Positions 41,916-50,374 of a DNA stretch of 64,000 nt are shown here, piece by piece. Source of the DNA: Lachnospiraceae bacterium. Its GTDB lineage: Bacteria > Bacillota > Clostridia > Lachnospirales > Lachnospiraceae. The notes below the pieces were generated by a model, which searched no databases, was not told the DNA's origin, and saw only the letters and a program-made list of their open reading frames with translations. A program made the position numbers and the translations under genes. Position 1 is the first letter of the stretch. Each line of letters starts with the position of its first letter. The stretch spans positions 124,001 through 188,000 of the forward strand of contig JAFZQU010000019.1 in assembly GCA_017620255.1 (NCBI GenBank), written 5' to 3'.

Positions 41916-42227
41916 TCAAAACGCGGAATAACGTTCTAATACTTCCTGATATTCCTCAAGTTTTATAAAAAAAAACAATGTGAAGAATGCCAGAGCCGAA
42001 ACCGTTCTGAGTGCGGCCAAAAGTCCGCTCGGGTTCAGCATGCTGCAGATCAGCAATACCACGAAGGCGATCCCGATGATCTCGCAGGCTTTGACAGCGG
42101 CAGTTACGGTCTGCGCGCTGACGCGTGGGATCCGTGACGGCATGAGCAGGACGGTACGCATCGTCCTTCTGAATTGTTTCCTACGTCTCTTCTTTCTCCG
42201 AATACGCTCTCTCTGTTCGATTGTCAC
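41916..42227 (-). CDS. small membrane protein of unknown function
   Basis: 103 aa. The first 25 residues are extremely basic (runs of Arg and Lys) and should face the cytoplasm; two hydrophobic helices follow (about 48-65 and 72-90). No family is recognised. It probably starts at GTG 42227, preceded by GAGGGGG. It is 52 bp behind the TetR gene on the same strand and ends at a strong hairpin, so it may be the regulated partner of that regulator. Confidence 0.6.
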   Translation of the reverse strand: MTIEQRERIRRKKRRRKQFRRTMRTVLLMPSRIPRVSAQTVTAAVKACEIIGIAFVVLLICSMLNPSGLLAALRTVSALAFFTLFFFIKLEEYQEVLERYSAF

Positions 42228-42279
42228 TCCCGATCCCCCTCATAAAAAATCGCTCGCTGTGCGGCTGTTTTCCCTTCAT

Positions 42280-42846
42280 TCACCCGCTCGGCCGGTACGT
42301 GTCCAAAAAACCTTCGTACGCTTTCATCAGCAATTTTTTAATTTCTTTATCTGTCATGTTGACCCGCTTTGCCGTCACCAGCGTGGCGACCCCGTGGGTG
42401 AACATCCAGATCATCCGGAACAGTTCGCGCTTCCCCTTGCCGTCCATTTCCCCTGTGTCCGGCAGCTTTTCCGGTAATTCACTGTTTTCCCCTTGCAGGA
42501 ATTCCCGGATATCCTCCGTTCCGTAATCGTCGATCGAGGCGATCAACTTGAACAAATGGCGTTCCCTCTGCGCCAGGTCAATGTATGCCATGCCCATGGA
42601 AAGGTAAACAGGCTGCGAGCCCGTCTTCTTCGAAAGCATGTAATCCGAAAAGTACTCGGCGCTTTTGAAGAAGAGGTCTTTTTTCAGCATGTCCATGTTT
42701 GCGTAGGCCCGAAAGATCGGTTGTGTGGAACTGTTCAGCTGTTCCGCCAGTTTTCTGGCTGTCACTTCTTCGAAACCGTTCTCCCTGGTCATGCGAAACG
42801 CCGTATTCAGAACCTGTTCCTTCGAAACCCTCTCACGCGGCGGCAT
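42280..42846 (-). CDS. TetR family transcriptional regulator
   Basis: A 188-aa repressor-type protein. Residues about 8-55 form the TetR helix-turn-helix (Ala-Phe-Arg-Met-Thr-Arg-Glu-Asn-Gly-Phe-Glu-Glu-Val-Thr-Ala-Arg-Lys-Leu-Ala), and the rest is a helical ligand-binding domain of unknown specificity. GAGGGAG precedes the ATG. Immediately upstream are seven exact 13-bp repeats, the promoter-proximal one part of a 17-bp perfect palindrome, which are a likely autoregulatory site. The 103-aa membrane protein lies just downstream. Confidence 0.9.
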   Translation of the reverse strand: MPPRERVSKEQVLNTAFRMTRENGFEEVTARKLAEQLNSSTQPIFRAYANMDMLKKDLFFKSAEYFSDYMLSKKTGSQPVYLSMGMAYIDLAQRERHLFKLIASIDDYGTEDIREFLQGENSELPEKLPDTGEMDGKGKRELFRMIWMFTHGVATLVTAKRVNMTDKEIKKLLMKAYEGFLDTYRPSG

Positions 42847-42861
42847 GATCTCCCTCTCTCA

Positions 42862-42952
42862 ACATAACATTGTTATGTAACAAAGTTGTGTATCGCTGTT
42901 ATGTATCATAGTTACGTATCTAAGTTACACATCTAAGTTATATAACACCGTT
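42862..42952. repeat. seven contiguous 13-bp repeats upstream of tetR
   Basis: Units start at 42862, 42875, 42888, 42901, 42914, 42927 and 42940, with no gaps. All end in GTT and open with an A/G-C/T-A/G-T/C purine-pyrimidine step (for example ATGTATCATAGTT and ACGTATCTAAGTT). The first unit plus the start of the second makes the palindrome ACATAACATTGTTATGT (42862-42878). They lie 15-106 bp above the tetR ATG and include A/T-rich promoter-like sequence. The rest of the 42847-43170 gap is A/T-rich and holds only the terminator at 43041-43066. Confidence 0.9.
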
Positions 42953-43040
42953 ATTGTAAAATATTATGGAAACCATGTCAACCCTTTTTTATAATTTTTT
43001 TATTTTTTGCCGGGATTGTTGATAAATGGGGCATTTTCAT

Positions 43041-43066
43041 GAAAAAACCCGGCGTATGCCGGGTTT
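43041..43066 (-). terminator. terminator of the nucleoside ABC transporter operon
   Basis: AAACCCGGC and GCCGGGTTT (43045-43066) form a 9-bp stem with loop GTAT; on the minus strand it runs into TTTTTT. It is about 105 bp after the last permease gene. Confidence 0.8.
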
Positions 43067-43170
43067 GTCACAGAGTTGCATAATTATATGATAATATTTT
43101 ATGTTAACTATCTCTTTCTATTCTTTGTGCTCTGACCTTGTACATTTTTTTGTCAGATCTTTGTTTCTTT

Positions 43171-44127
43171 CTACCGATCCTCGCGGAAATAATTCGTACC
43201 ACAGGCTGCCGGCTGGGCTTTGTCGCGGACCTGTCTCGCGGATACAAGCACCAGGATCACGGCGGTGACTAAGAACGGAAGCATGTCGTAGAAAGCATCC
43301 GGGATATGGATGATCTCTTTGTTGACGTAGTATTTTAAGATACGCATCGCACCGAATACGAAGGAACCCCAGATCGCATTGACCGGTTTCCAGGTCGCAA
43401 AGATGACGAGCGCCACGGCGATCCAGCCAAGGCCGCCGACACAGTCGGAGATCCACACGCCGCCGTTTGTGATCATGATCGTGAACGCACCGCCGATCCC
43501 GCAGATCCCGCCGCCGATCACGATGTTCACATATTTCCACGCCAGGACATGGACGCCTGCCGCATCCGCCGCCTGCGGATTCTCACCGATCGCACGCACG
43601 TTGAGGCCTGCCTTGGTGAAGTTATAGAACAGCGCGAGCAAAACGGCGATCACGATCCCGACATAGACGAAGGGATTGTACTGGAATAACAGCGGACCGA
43701 TCACCGGAACGTCGCTAAGTCCTGTGATATGAACGGCACGCATCTGCTGCGTGATGTGTTCGGGCAACTTCAGCGTTCCGCTCTCGGACATGCCGAGATA
43801 ATGGAAACCGATCACGTTGGTCAGACCGATCCCGAAGATCGTAAGTGTCAGGCCTGCCACGGTATGATTTGCCATGAAAGTCACGGTCACGATCGCATAG
43901 ATCAGCGCACCGAGTGCGCCTGCCGCAAAGGCTGCGATCAGGGCCAGGGCAAAATTATCCGTTCTATATCCGACCATGAAACCTGCGACCGCGCCAAGCG
44001 ACATCATACCCTCGACACCGAGGTTCAGATGTCCGACACGCTCGTTCATGATCTCACCCAATGTACCGAATAAAAGCGGTGTTCCTGCCACAACGGCAGC
44101 CACGATAAATCTGATCATAAAACTCAT
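43171..44127 (-). CDS. nucleoside ABC transporter permease (NupQ/YufQ-like)
   Basis: A 318-aa inner-membrane permease of the BPD_transp_2 type with eight to ten helices. The start contains TPLLFGTLGEIMNERVGHLN and Asn-Leu-Gly-Val-Glu-Gly-Met-Met, signatures of the second permease in BmpA-type nucleoside transporters. It pairs with the permease encoded upstream, which it overlaps by 4 bp, and with the ATPase. Substrate is inferred as purine or pyrimidine nucleosides from the family. Confidence 0.88.
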   Translation of the reverse strand: MSFMIRFIVAAVVAGTPLLFGTLGEIMNERVGHLNLGVEGMMSLGAVAGFMVGYRTDNFALALIAAFAAGALGALIYAIVTVTFMANHTVAGLTLTIFGIGLTNVIGFHYLGMSESGTLKLPEHITQQMRAVHITGLSDVPVIGPLLFQYNPFVYVGIVIAVLLALFYNFTKAGLNVRAIGENPQAADAAGVHVLAWKYVNIVIGGGICGIGGAFTIMITNGGVWISDCVGGLGWIAVALVIFATWKPVNAIWGSFVFGAMRILKYYVNKEIIHIPDAFYDMLPFLVTAVILVLVSARQVRDKAQPAACGTNYFREDR

Positions 44128-45251
44128 GCTGCTTCACCGCCTTTCACCTGCGTGGGTGTTCCCACATTCTTTTTCTTACGCAGTACAAACCTGTATTTTA
44201 CGAAGAATCCGCCGGCAATGACAAAGAACAGGATAATTCCTTCGAGCACGTCCGAGCAGTCCGTGGACAGTCCGTATGAGGACTGGATCACGCTCGACCC
44301 TTTGTCAAGGACCGCAAACAGGAACGATACGATCAGGATCCCGACGGGATTCAAGTCTGCAAGCCAGGCAACGATGATCGCGGTAAAGCCGACGCCGCCT
44401 GCCACGCCCATCGCAAGTGTGAGGTCAGATCCTGCAGCATTGGAAAATCCCGCTATGCCGCAGATCGCACCGGACAGGAAGATCGTACGCAGAACGATCT
44501 TTTTGACGTTCATGCCCGCGTAATTGGCTGTCGCTTTGGATCCGCCGATGACGCTGATCTCATAGCCGTGTTTCGTATATTTCAGATAGATGTAAACGAG
44601 CACGAACAGGATAAGAGCGATGACCCAGCCGATGTGGATCCCGAACAGTTTCGGCAGGATCGCGTTTTCCGTGAACGTGGCGATCTTGGCAAAACCCGGA
44701 TTGGCCGGATCTCTCCACGGGCCGTCGCGTAAGAACGCGATCAGATGCAGGGCGATATAGTTCAGCATCAGCGTGAAAAGGGTCTCATTCGTGTTCCATT
44801 TGTTCTTAAAGATCGCGGGAAGCAGTCCCCAAAGACCTCCGCCGATCATGGATGCGATCAGCATGACGACCAGCAGAAGAGGCCGCGGCCAGTTACTGTG
44901 GAACAGTCCGAAATAGGATGCAAAGATGGCGCCGATGATGATCTGCCCCTCGGCACCGATATTCCAGAACTGCATCTTATAGGCAAGCGTCACGCCAAGC
45001 GCCGAGATAAACAGCGGGATCATGATCTTGACCGTCCCCTGTATTGCAAGCGTACTCCGAAAGGCCCCGGTTACGATCGTTGCATAGATCACAAGCGGAT
45101 TAAAGCCGAGAACGGCAAGAAAGATGCCGCCTGCGATCAGCGCAAGTACCAGGGATAAGAGTTTCAGCAGCGTTGCCTGACGCGGTGTCAGTTCTTTGCG
45201 TTTGCTGACGCGGATCAATGGTTCTTTGTGGGTTTGGATCTGTTCAGACAT
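44124..45251 (-). CDS. nucleoside ABC transporter permease (NupP/YufP-like)
   Basis: A 375-aa membrane protein with about ten helices, including the family segment Ala-Tyr-Lys-Met-Gln-Phe-Trp-Asn-Ile-Gly-Ala-Glu-Gly-Gln-Ile-Ile-Gly. The ATG at 45251 is chosen because GGAGG lies six bases ahead; an in-frame upstream ATG falls inside the ATPase gene. It overlaps both neighbours by a few bases (8 bp with the ATPase, 4 bp with the second permease), so the three proteins are likely made in matched amounts. Confidence 0.88.
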   Translation of the reverse strand: MSEQIQTHKEPLIRVSKRKELTPRQATLLKLLSLVLALIAGGIFLAVLGFNPLVIYATIVTGAFRSTLAIQGTVKIMIPLFISALGVTLAYKMQFWNIGAEGQIIIGAIFASYFGLFHSNWPRPLLLVVMLIASMIGGGLWGLLPAIFKNKWNTNETLFTLMLNYIALHLIAFLRDGPWRDPANPGFAKIATFTENAILPKLFGIHIGWVIALILFVLVYIYLKYTKHGYEISVIGGSKATANYAGMNVKKIVLRTIFLSGAICGIAGFSNAAGSDLTLAMGVAGGVGFTAIIVAWLADLNPVGILIVSFLFAVLDKGSSVIQSSYGLSTDCSDVLEGIILFFVIAGGFFVKYRFVLRKKKNVGTPTQVKGGEAA

Positions 45252-46785
45252 GCGCCGCCTCCGTTTCTGTGCGATGATCGCGCATCGCACCGGTCATCAT
45301 CAGACCGAGCTGTTCTTTCGTCGTTGTCTTCGCATCTACGATCCCCGTAACCTTGCCGTGGCAGAGCACCATGATCCTGTCGCAGAGTCCGAGCAGCACA
45401 TCGAGGTCCTCGCCGACATTCAGTACGGCCACGCCTTTTTCCTTCTGTTCGTTCAAAAGATCATAGATCGCATAGGAAGAATTGATATCCAGGCCTCTGA
45501 CCGCATAAGCCGTGATCAGGACCTTCGGCGCTGCTTCGATCTCACGTCCGAGCAGCACTTTCTGTACGTTTCCGCCGGACAAAAGCCTGACCGGTGTTTC
45601 CGTTCCGGGCGTTAAGATCTGCAGCTTGTCGATCAGTTTGTCCGCCATGGCTTTGGCCGGTTTGCGGTCGATGAAGTAACCCGGTGTCTTATAGTAGGTC
45701 CGAAGCAGCATGTTATCGGTGATCCCCATCGAGCCCACAAGTCCCATGCCGAGACGGTCCTCGGGAACAAAACTGATGGATACGCCGAGGTTTAAGATCT
45801 CAAACGGCGATTTTCCTTTCAGTTCCATCTCTTCCAGTTTGATCGAGCCGCTCTCATAAGGCAACAGGCCCGTGATGGTCTCGCACAGTTCCTTCTGTCC
45901 GCTGCCGGCAACCCCTGCAACGCCTAAGATCTCACCGCCGCGCAGGGTAAAGGAGACATCATCGAGAGCCCTTGTGCCGTCGCTTCCCATAACGGAAAGG
46001 CCTTCGACACGCAGCACGCCCTCTTTTTTCTCCGTTTCCGGACGTCTGATGGAAAGGTCTACGGAATGTCCGACCATCAGTTCCGTCAGTTTCAGTTCAT
46101 CAGTCATGGCGGTCTCCACCGTGGCAACAGACTTACCCTTTCTGAGCACTGCCACACGGTCACTGATCGACATGACTTCGTTCAGTTTATGCGTGATGAT
46201 GATGATCGCCTTGCCTTCGGCACGCATCTTCCGAAGGATCGCAAACAGGCGCTCTGTTTCCTGCGGTGTCAGTACGGCGGTCGGCTCATCCAGGATCAGG
46301 ATGTCCGATCCGCGGTATAAGACCTTCATGATCTCGACCGTCTGCTTCTCGGAGACCGACATGTCATAGATCTTCTTATCCGGATCGATCTGCAGGCCAA
46401 ATCGCTCGGAGATGAAGTTGATCTTTTCACGCATCTTGGCAGGTGCCTCGCGTTTGCCCTTCGTTCCGATCGCGATATTGTCCATTGCGGAGAACACGTC
46501 CACCAGTTTGAAATGCTGATGGATCATGCCGATCCCAAGGCGCATGGAATCCACCGGAGAGTTGATAAAGACCTCCGTCCCGTTCACCAGGATCTCGCCG
46601 GCATCGGGCCGGTAGATCCCGGAGAGCATGTTCATCAGCGTCGTCTTGCCGGAACCGTTTTCTCCAAGCAGCGCAAGGATCTCTCCGTATTTCAGCTGCA
46701 GGTCGACTTCATCGTTGGCCAGCACCTTGCTGCCGAACCGCTTTGTGATCCCTCTGCATTCGATCGCATACTCGTTTTTACCCAT
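45244..46785 (-). CDS. nucleoside ABC transporter ATPase with two nucleotide-binding domains (NupO/YufO-like)
   Basis: A 513-aa tandem ATPase. The first half has Walker A GENGSGKTT (41-49) and Walker B LILDEPTAVLTP. The second half has the altered P-loop GVAGSGQKE typical of this family, an intact signature LLSGGNVQK, and a degenerate Walker B region in which the acidic residues are replaced (LITAYAVRGLD). One site is thus probably the main hydrolytic one. AGGGA precedes the ATG. The matching substrate-binding lipoprotein is encoded at 49034-50200, separated from this gene by the ktrAB pair. Confidence 0.9.
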   Translation of the reverse strand: MGKNEYAIECRGITKRFGSKVLANDEVDLQLKYGEILALLGENGSGKTTLMNMLSGIYRPDAGEILVNGTEVFINSPVDSMRLGIGMIHQHFKLVDVFSAMDNIAIGTKGKREAPAKMREKINFISERFGLQIDPDKKIYDMSVSEKQTVEIMKVLYRGSDILILDEPTAVLTPQETERLFAILRKMRAEGKAIIIITHKLNEVMSISDRVAVLRKGKSVATVETAMTDELKLTELMVGHSVDLSIRRPETEKKEGVLRVEGLSVMGSDGTRALDDVSFTLRGGEILGVAGVAGSGQKELCETITGLLPYESGSIKLEEMELKGKSPFEILNLGVSISFVPEDRLGMGLVGSMGITDNMLLRTYYKTPGYFIDRKPAKAMADKLIDKLQILTPGTETPVRLLSGGNVQKVLLGREIEAAPKVLITAYAVRGLDINSSYAIYDLLNEQKEKGVAVLNVGEDLDVLLGLCDRIMVLCHGKVTGIVDAKTTTKEQLGLMMTGAMRDHRTETEAAHV

Positions 46786-46872
46786 AGTATTTTTCCCTGA
46801 AATGATAAAATGTGCAGACCACCATATAAGGCGGTTCTGTCTGATCTGACTACCATATACAGTATATAACAG

Positions 46873-47517
46873 TTATTTCCATTTATCCATATCTTTCTTT
46901 TCCATAACGACGAGCAGAACGCTCTGTTCCGTGAGCGGTGCATGCGGGTCCACAAAGCGCCACTGATCGCCGGGTTCCTTCATCGCAACGACGTTTAAGT
47001 TCATTTTGTTTCTGAGCCCGAGTTCGACCAGGTTCTTGCCGACCCATTCCTTTTTCACGATCAGTTCGAGCATGTACATGTTCGAATCCAGTTCAAAGAA
47101 ATCCTTGAAGGATGCCGAAACAAGGATACGCGCGGAACGCATACCGCCCTCCCCTTCGGGATCAAGGATCTTGTCGGCTCCGACTTTCAGCAGGATCGCA
47201 GACATCCGGTCGGAGGAGGATTTTGCCACAACGACCGGCACGCCCTGTTCCTTTGCCACGGCGACCGAAAGGATGCTGGCCGAAAGGCTACGTCCCATGG
47301 CCACCACCACGATATCCATGTCTTTCAGGCCAAGGGATGCGACCGCTTCTTCATCGGAAAGATCGGCGCAGACGGCCGATGTGCACTTCGGTGCGAATTC
47401 CTCGATCAGTTTCCTGTCGTTATCCACCGCCAGGACGTCGGATCCGAGCCTATAGAGGTTTTCCGCCAGGCTTCTTCCGTATTTGCCGAGTCCCAGCACT
47501 GCAACTGATTTTTTCAT
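46873..47517 (-). CDS. ktrA: KtrA/TrkA-family potassium uptake regulator
   Basis: A 214-aa cytoplasmic RCK protein: an N-terminal Rossmann domain with GLGKYGRSLAE, which binds nucleotide (ATP/ADP or NAD), and a C-terminal TrkA-C domain (about 140-214). It gates the KtrB channel. ATG 47517 is six bases after TAGGAGG, which overlaps the stop of ktrB; the ATG six bases upstream touches that RBS. It is translationally coupled to ktrB. No terminator separates it from the ABC ATPase gene 87 bp downstream. Confidence 0.9.
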   Translation of the reverse strand: MKKSVAVLGLGKYGRSLAENLYRLGSDVLAVDNDRKLIEEFAPKCTSAVCADLSDEEAVASLGLKDMDIVVVAMGRSLSASILSVAVAKEQGVPVVVAKSSSDRMSAILLKVGADKILDPEGEGGMRSARILVSASFKDFFELDSNMYMLELIVKKEWVGKNLVELGLRNKMNLNVVAMKEPGDQWRFVDPHAPLTEQSVLLVVMEKKDMDKWK

Positions 47518-47527
47518 TTTCATCCTC

Positions 47528-48880
47528 CTAACCTACATAAAAATTGCCTTCGGCGTGTTCGATCCTGTTTTCAAGGCTCTTGTCCTTTGCAAAGAAAAGC
47601 GCCATCGAGATCGGTCCGATCCTGCCAAGGAACATGGAGCAGATGATGATGAGCCGTCCCCACGCGCCAAGATGCGGCGTAACGCTTCTTGAAAGTCCCA
47701 CCGTGCCGAGTGCACTTATAACCTCATAGAGTGCGTCCGTTAACGGAAGGGCATCCGATGCGATCAGCGCAAAAGTCATGACGAACACGGTCATCATACT
47801 GACGAGCACGATCGCCGAAGCCTTACGCATCTGTCCCGGCGATACGCTCCTGTGAAAGATCACATCTTCCTTCCGGCCGCGGATGTAAGACAGGGCATTC
47901 ATGAAAAACAGAAAAGCCGTCACCGTCTTGATACCGCCCGCCGTACCGACCGGGGAACCGCCGATGAACATCAGCGCATAACCGGCCATGCAGGATAAGC
48001 CCGTCAGTTTCTCCTGCGGAACGGTCGAAAACCCTGCCGTACGGAAAGTGACGGACTGGAAGAAACTGTTCAGGATCTTATCGGATAAACACATCGGACC
48101 GAGTGTATCAGGGTTCCCGTACTCTGCCACAAAAACGCAGAGTGCGCCGCCAAGGATCAGAACTGCCGTCATCATGAGGACAAGCCTGCTGTGCTCCGAA
48201 AAGTGCAGGAAGATACGGTTCGGGTTCAGCCGGTTTCTGAAACCGTCCCGGAACGCATCCAGAATGTCAAACCACACCACAAAACCGATGCCGCCAAGGA
48301 TGATCAGTACCATGGTCACGACAAGAACAAAACCGGAGCTGCCATACTGCTCCAGACTGTCCGGCCCGATCACATCCATGCCGGCATTGCAGAAAGCGGA
48401 GACCGTGTGGAACAGGGAAATGCGAAGCCCTCTCCCCCATCCGAAACGCGGGACAAACTGCGTGGCAAGCAGCACCATGCCGGCCGCTTCCACGACCGCA
48501 ACGCCCTTGAAAATACGCACCAGCATTCTGAGCAGGCCTCTGTTTTTTTCTATGTTCAGGGAGTCCCCCAGAAGTTTCCGGTCTCCCAGATAAAATTTCT
48601 TTCTTCCGATGAGCAGGATCATCGATCCGACTGCGACCACGCCCAGACCCCCGATCTGCATCAGGAACAGGATGACGGTCTGCCCGAACAGGCTCCAGTG
48701 CGCATAGGTGTCCACGACCACAAGCCCCGTCACGCAGACGGATGTGGTGGCGGTAAAGAGCGCAGTGAGGATCCCGGTATGTTCTCCCGGTGCGGCGGAC
48801 ACCGGAAGCAGGAGCAGCAGTGTTCCAAGTGCTATGATCGCAAAAAAGCTCAGCGGTATCAGTTTAACATTCGATTTCAT
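47528..48880 (-). CDS. ktrB: KtrB/TrkH-family potassium translocating subunit
   Basis: A 450-aa membrane protein with four repeated helix-pore-helix units, as in KtrB/TrkH. The Gly residues of the filter loops are visible in TSVCVTGL, SAFCNAGMD, TAGFSTVP and ALGTVGLS. It carries potassium (often with sodium) inward with KtrA. I start at MKSNVKLIPL (ATG 48880), which matches the family N-terminus and lies downstream of the promoter; longer in-frame ATGs (48913, 49021) include a 5' hairpin or the promoter itself. GGGGGAAG is 13 bases upstream, a rather long spacing. Confidence 0.88.
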   Translation of the reverse strand: MKSNVKLIPLSFFAIIALGTLLLLLPVSAAPGEHTGILTALFTATTSVCVTGLVVVDTYAHWSLFGQTVILFLMQIGGLGVVAVGSMILLIGRKKFYLGDRKLLGDSLNIEKNRGLLRMLVRIFKGVAVVEAAGMVLLATQFVPRFGWGRGLRISLFHTVSAFCNAGMDVIGPDSLEQYGSSGFVLVVTMVLIILGGIGFVVWFDILDAFRDGFRNRLNPNRIFLHFSEHSRLVLMMTAVLILGGALCVFVAEYGNPDTLGPMCLSDKILNSFFQSVTFRTAGFSTVPQEKLTGLSCMAGYALMFIGGSPVGTAGGIKTVTAFLFFMNALSYIRGRKEDVIFHRSVSPGQMRKASAIVLVSMMTVFVMTFALIASDALPLTDALYEVISALGTVGLSRSVTPHLGAWGRLIIICSMFLGRIGPISMALFFAKDKSLENRIEHAEGNFYVG

Positions 48881-48946
48881 GACTGTTTCGATACTTCCCC
48901 CGGTTCTTTTCATATGCCGCCGCATCCGGCGGATATGACCGCACAA

Positions 48947-48955
48947 ATTATAGCA
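48947..48955 (-). promoter_or_regulatory. extended -10 promoter of ktrBA
   Basis: TGCTATAAT on the minus strand (48955-48947). The -35 region is weak and falls in the bmpA terminator. The leader contains a CATATCCGCCG/CGGCGGCATATG hairpin at about 48912-48936. Confidence 0.5.
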
Positions 48956-48973
48956 TATCTTGTGCAAAATAAG

Positions 48974-49008
48974 AAATGGCTTTTCCGATCGTTCCGAAAA
49001 AGCCATTT
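48974..49008 (-). terminator. terminator of the BMP lipoprotein gene
   Basis: AAATGGCTTTTcC (48974-48986) pairs with gGAAAAAGCCATTT (48995-49008), a stem of about 13 bp, followed on the minus strand by TTCTTATTTT. It begins 26 bp after the stop at 49034. Confidence 0.75.
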
Positions 49009-49033
49009 CCGTAAAGATCATACATGCATGATC

Positions 49034-50200
49034 TTATTTCTCAACAACATTCCTGTAGTACCAGTCAATGCCCCCCTGAATCGTAGCGTCGTCCAAAGTG
49101 CCGCCTTCCGTGCCGACTTTCTGTCCGTCATTGGTCTCGATCACACCGTCAAATACATTGAAAGTGCCATCCAGCATCTTCTGCCTTGCTTCTTCGATCT
49201 TGGCAGCAGCTTCCGGATCGTTAAAATCAGCCAGGTCGGAAAGTTTTACAAGACCTTCCGTCATGCCGCCGTAGTAGTTCTCGCCGGTCCAGGTACCATT
49301 GATAGCCTGCTCAACTGCCCATGTGTAGTATGCACTCCAATCCCACATAACGGAGCACAGAACAGCCTTCGGGGCATCCTTGCTCATGTCGGAGTTGTAG
49401 CCTACGCCGTAAACGCCTGCTTCTTCAGCAGCCAGCTGCGGGTTCGGGGTATCGCAGTGCTGTGCGATCACGTCACAGCCGTCGCTGATCAGCGCCTGCG
49501 CTGCCTGCGCTTCGCCTTCGGGATCAAACCAGCTGTTTGTGACTTTTACATAAACCGTAGCATCCGGATTCACGGATTCAACGCCCATTGCGAATGCGTA
49601 GATACCGCCGCCTATCTCGGACAGGGTCTTACCGAATGCGGATACGTAACCGATCTTGTTGCTCTCTGTCTTCAGACCTGCAGCGATACCGGACAGATAT
49701 CTTGCCTGGTAGATGCGGCCGAAGTAGTTGTTGAAGTTCTTGCCGTTTGACTTGTAGCCGGTACCGTGGGAAATAATCACGTCCGGATACTCGTTTGCGA
49801 TCTTCTCGCAGGTATCCATGTAACCGTAACTGGTTGCAAAGATGATCTGGCAGCCTTCCTCGATGCACTCGAGCATTGCGTTCTCGATCGCGGTCGGATC
49901 GGAATCATCCGTGTTGTTCTTACGGATGATCTGGTTGTCTGCAAGGCCCAGATTCTTCTGCATGCCCTGGATACCGAGATCATGTGTGTAAGTGTAGCCG
50001 GAACCTTCTGCAGGGTCCGTGATGTGGATCACACCGACTTTGATCTGATCCTTGGGGATCGCCGGGAACAGTCCTGTGGAAGCTCCCTGCTCTGCTGCGG
50101 CGTTGTCTGCTGCAGGCGCCGCCGCCTGCGCACCGCATCCCGCAAGCATTGCTGCGACCATGGATACGGCCAGAAGTACGCTTAAAACTTTCTTCCTCAT
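49034..50200 (-). CDS. BMP (Med/NupA-like) family nucleoside-binding lipoprotein
   Basis: A 388-aa external binding protein. The signal peptide ends in the lipobox Leu-Ala-Gly-Cys, with C22 the lipidated residue, followed by an Ala/Gln-rich linker. The mature domain is of the basic membrane protein (BMP/PnrA) type: Asp-Pro-Ala-Glu-Gly-Ser-Gly-Tyr-Thr and SHGTGYKSNGKN...GRIYQARYLSGIAAG. Such proteins bring nucleosides to the permease. ATG 50200 follows GGAGG by six bases; further upstream codons would cover the leader and promoter. It has its own promoter and terminator, and ktrAB lies between it and its presumed transporter genes. Confidence 0.9.
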   Translation of the reverse strand: MRKKVLSVLLAVSMVAAMLAGCGAQAAAPAADNAAAEQGASTGLFPAIPKDQIKVGVIHITDPAEGSGYTYTHDLGIQGMQKNLGLADNQIIRKNNTDDSDPTAIENAMLECIEEGCQIIFATSYGYMDTCEKIANEYPDVIISHGTGYKSNGKNFNNYFGRIYQARYLSGIAAGLKTESNKIGYVSAFGKTLSEIGGGIYAFAMGVESVNPDATVYVKVTNSWFDPEGEAQAAQALISDGCDVIAQHCDTPNPQLAAEEAGVYGVGYNSDMSKDAPKAVLCSVMWDWSAYYTWAVEQAINGTWTGENYYGGMTEGLVKLSDLADFNDPEAAAKIEEARQKMLDGTFNVFDGVIETNDGQKVGTEGGTLDDATIQGGIDWYYRNVVEK

Positions 50201-50229
50201 AAACATCCTCCATTCACTGATTGCTACCG

Positions 50230-50276
50230 TATATTGTATGGTCGCCGCTCCCTCTTCGGTCTGTGCATACAATATA
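50230..50276 (-). promoter_or_regulatory. inverted repeat in the BMP-lipoprotein leader
   Basis: TATATTGTATG (50230-50240) and CATACAATATA (50266-50276) are perfect 11-bp arms with a 25-nt loop, in the 5' untranslated region and starting near the transcription start. It could be an operator or an RNA stem. I did not find the conserved loops of the purine riboswitch. Confidence 0.6.
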
Positions 50277-50293
50277 TAGTGGGTACATACCCT

Positions 50294-50322
50294 AGTATAA
50301 GATACGAAAATAGCCGCGTCAA
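50294..50322 (-). promoter_or_regulatory. promoter of the BMP lipoprotein gene
   Basis: TTGACG (50322-50317), 17 bp, TATACT (50299-50294) on the minus strand. The -35 lies within the stem of the preceding terminator hairpin. Confidence 0.8.
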
Positions 50323-50337
50323 GAACTGACACGGCTA
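50311..50337. terminator. terminator hairpin after the cation-diffusion gene
   Basis: AGCCGCGTCA (50312-50321) pairs with TGACACGGCT (50327-50336), with one G-T pair. A T7 run follows on the plus strand and ATTTTC on the minus strand; the gene it would end (50375) is on the minus strand. Confidence 0.5.
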
Positions 50338-50374
50338 ATCTTTTTTTATATTCCAAAATCTTTTTGCAGGCCTG

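Noticed and set aside
50207..50293. purine riboswitch in the BMP-lipoprotein leader
   Set aside because: The inverted repeat could be P1, but the conserved junction and the two kissing loops are not present.
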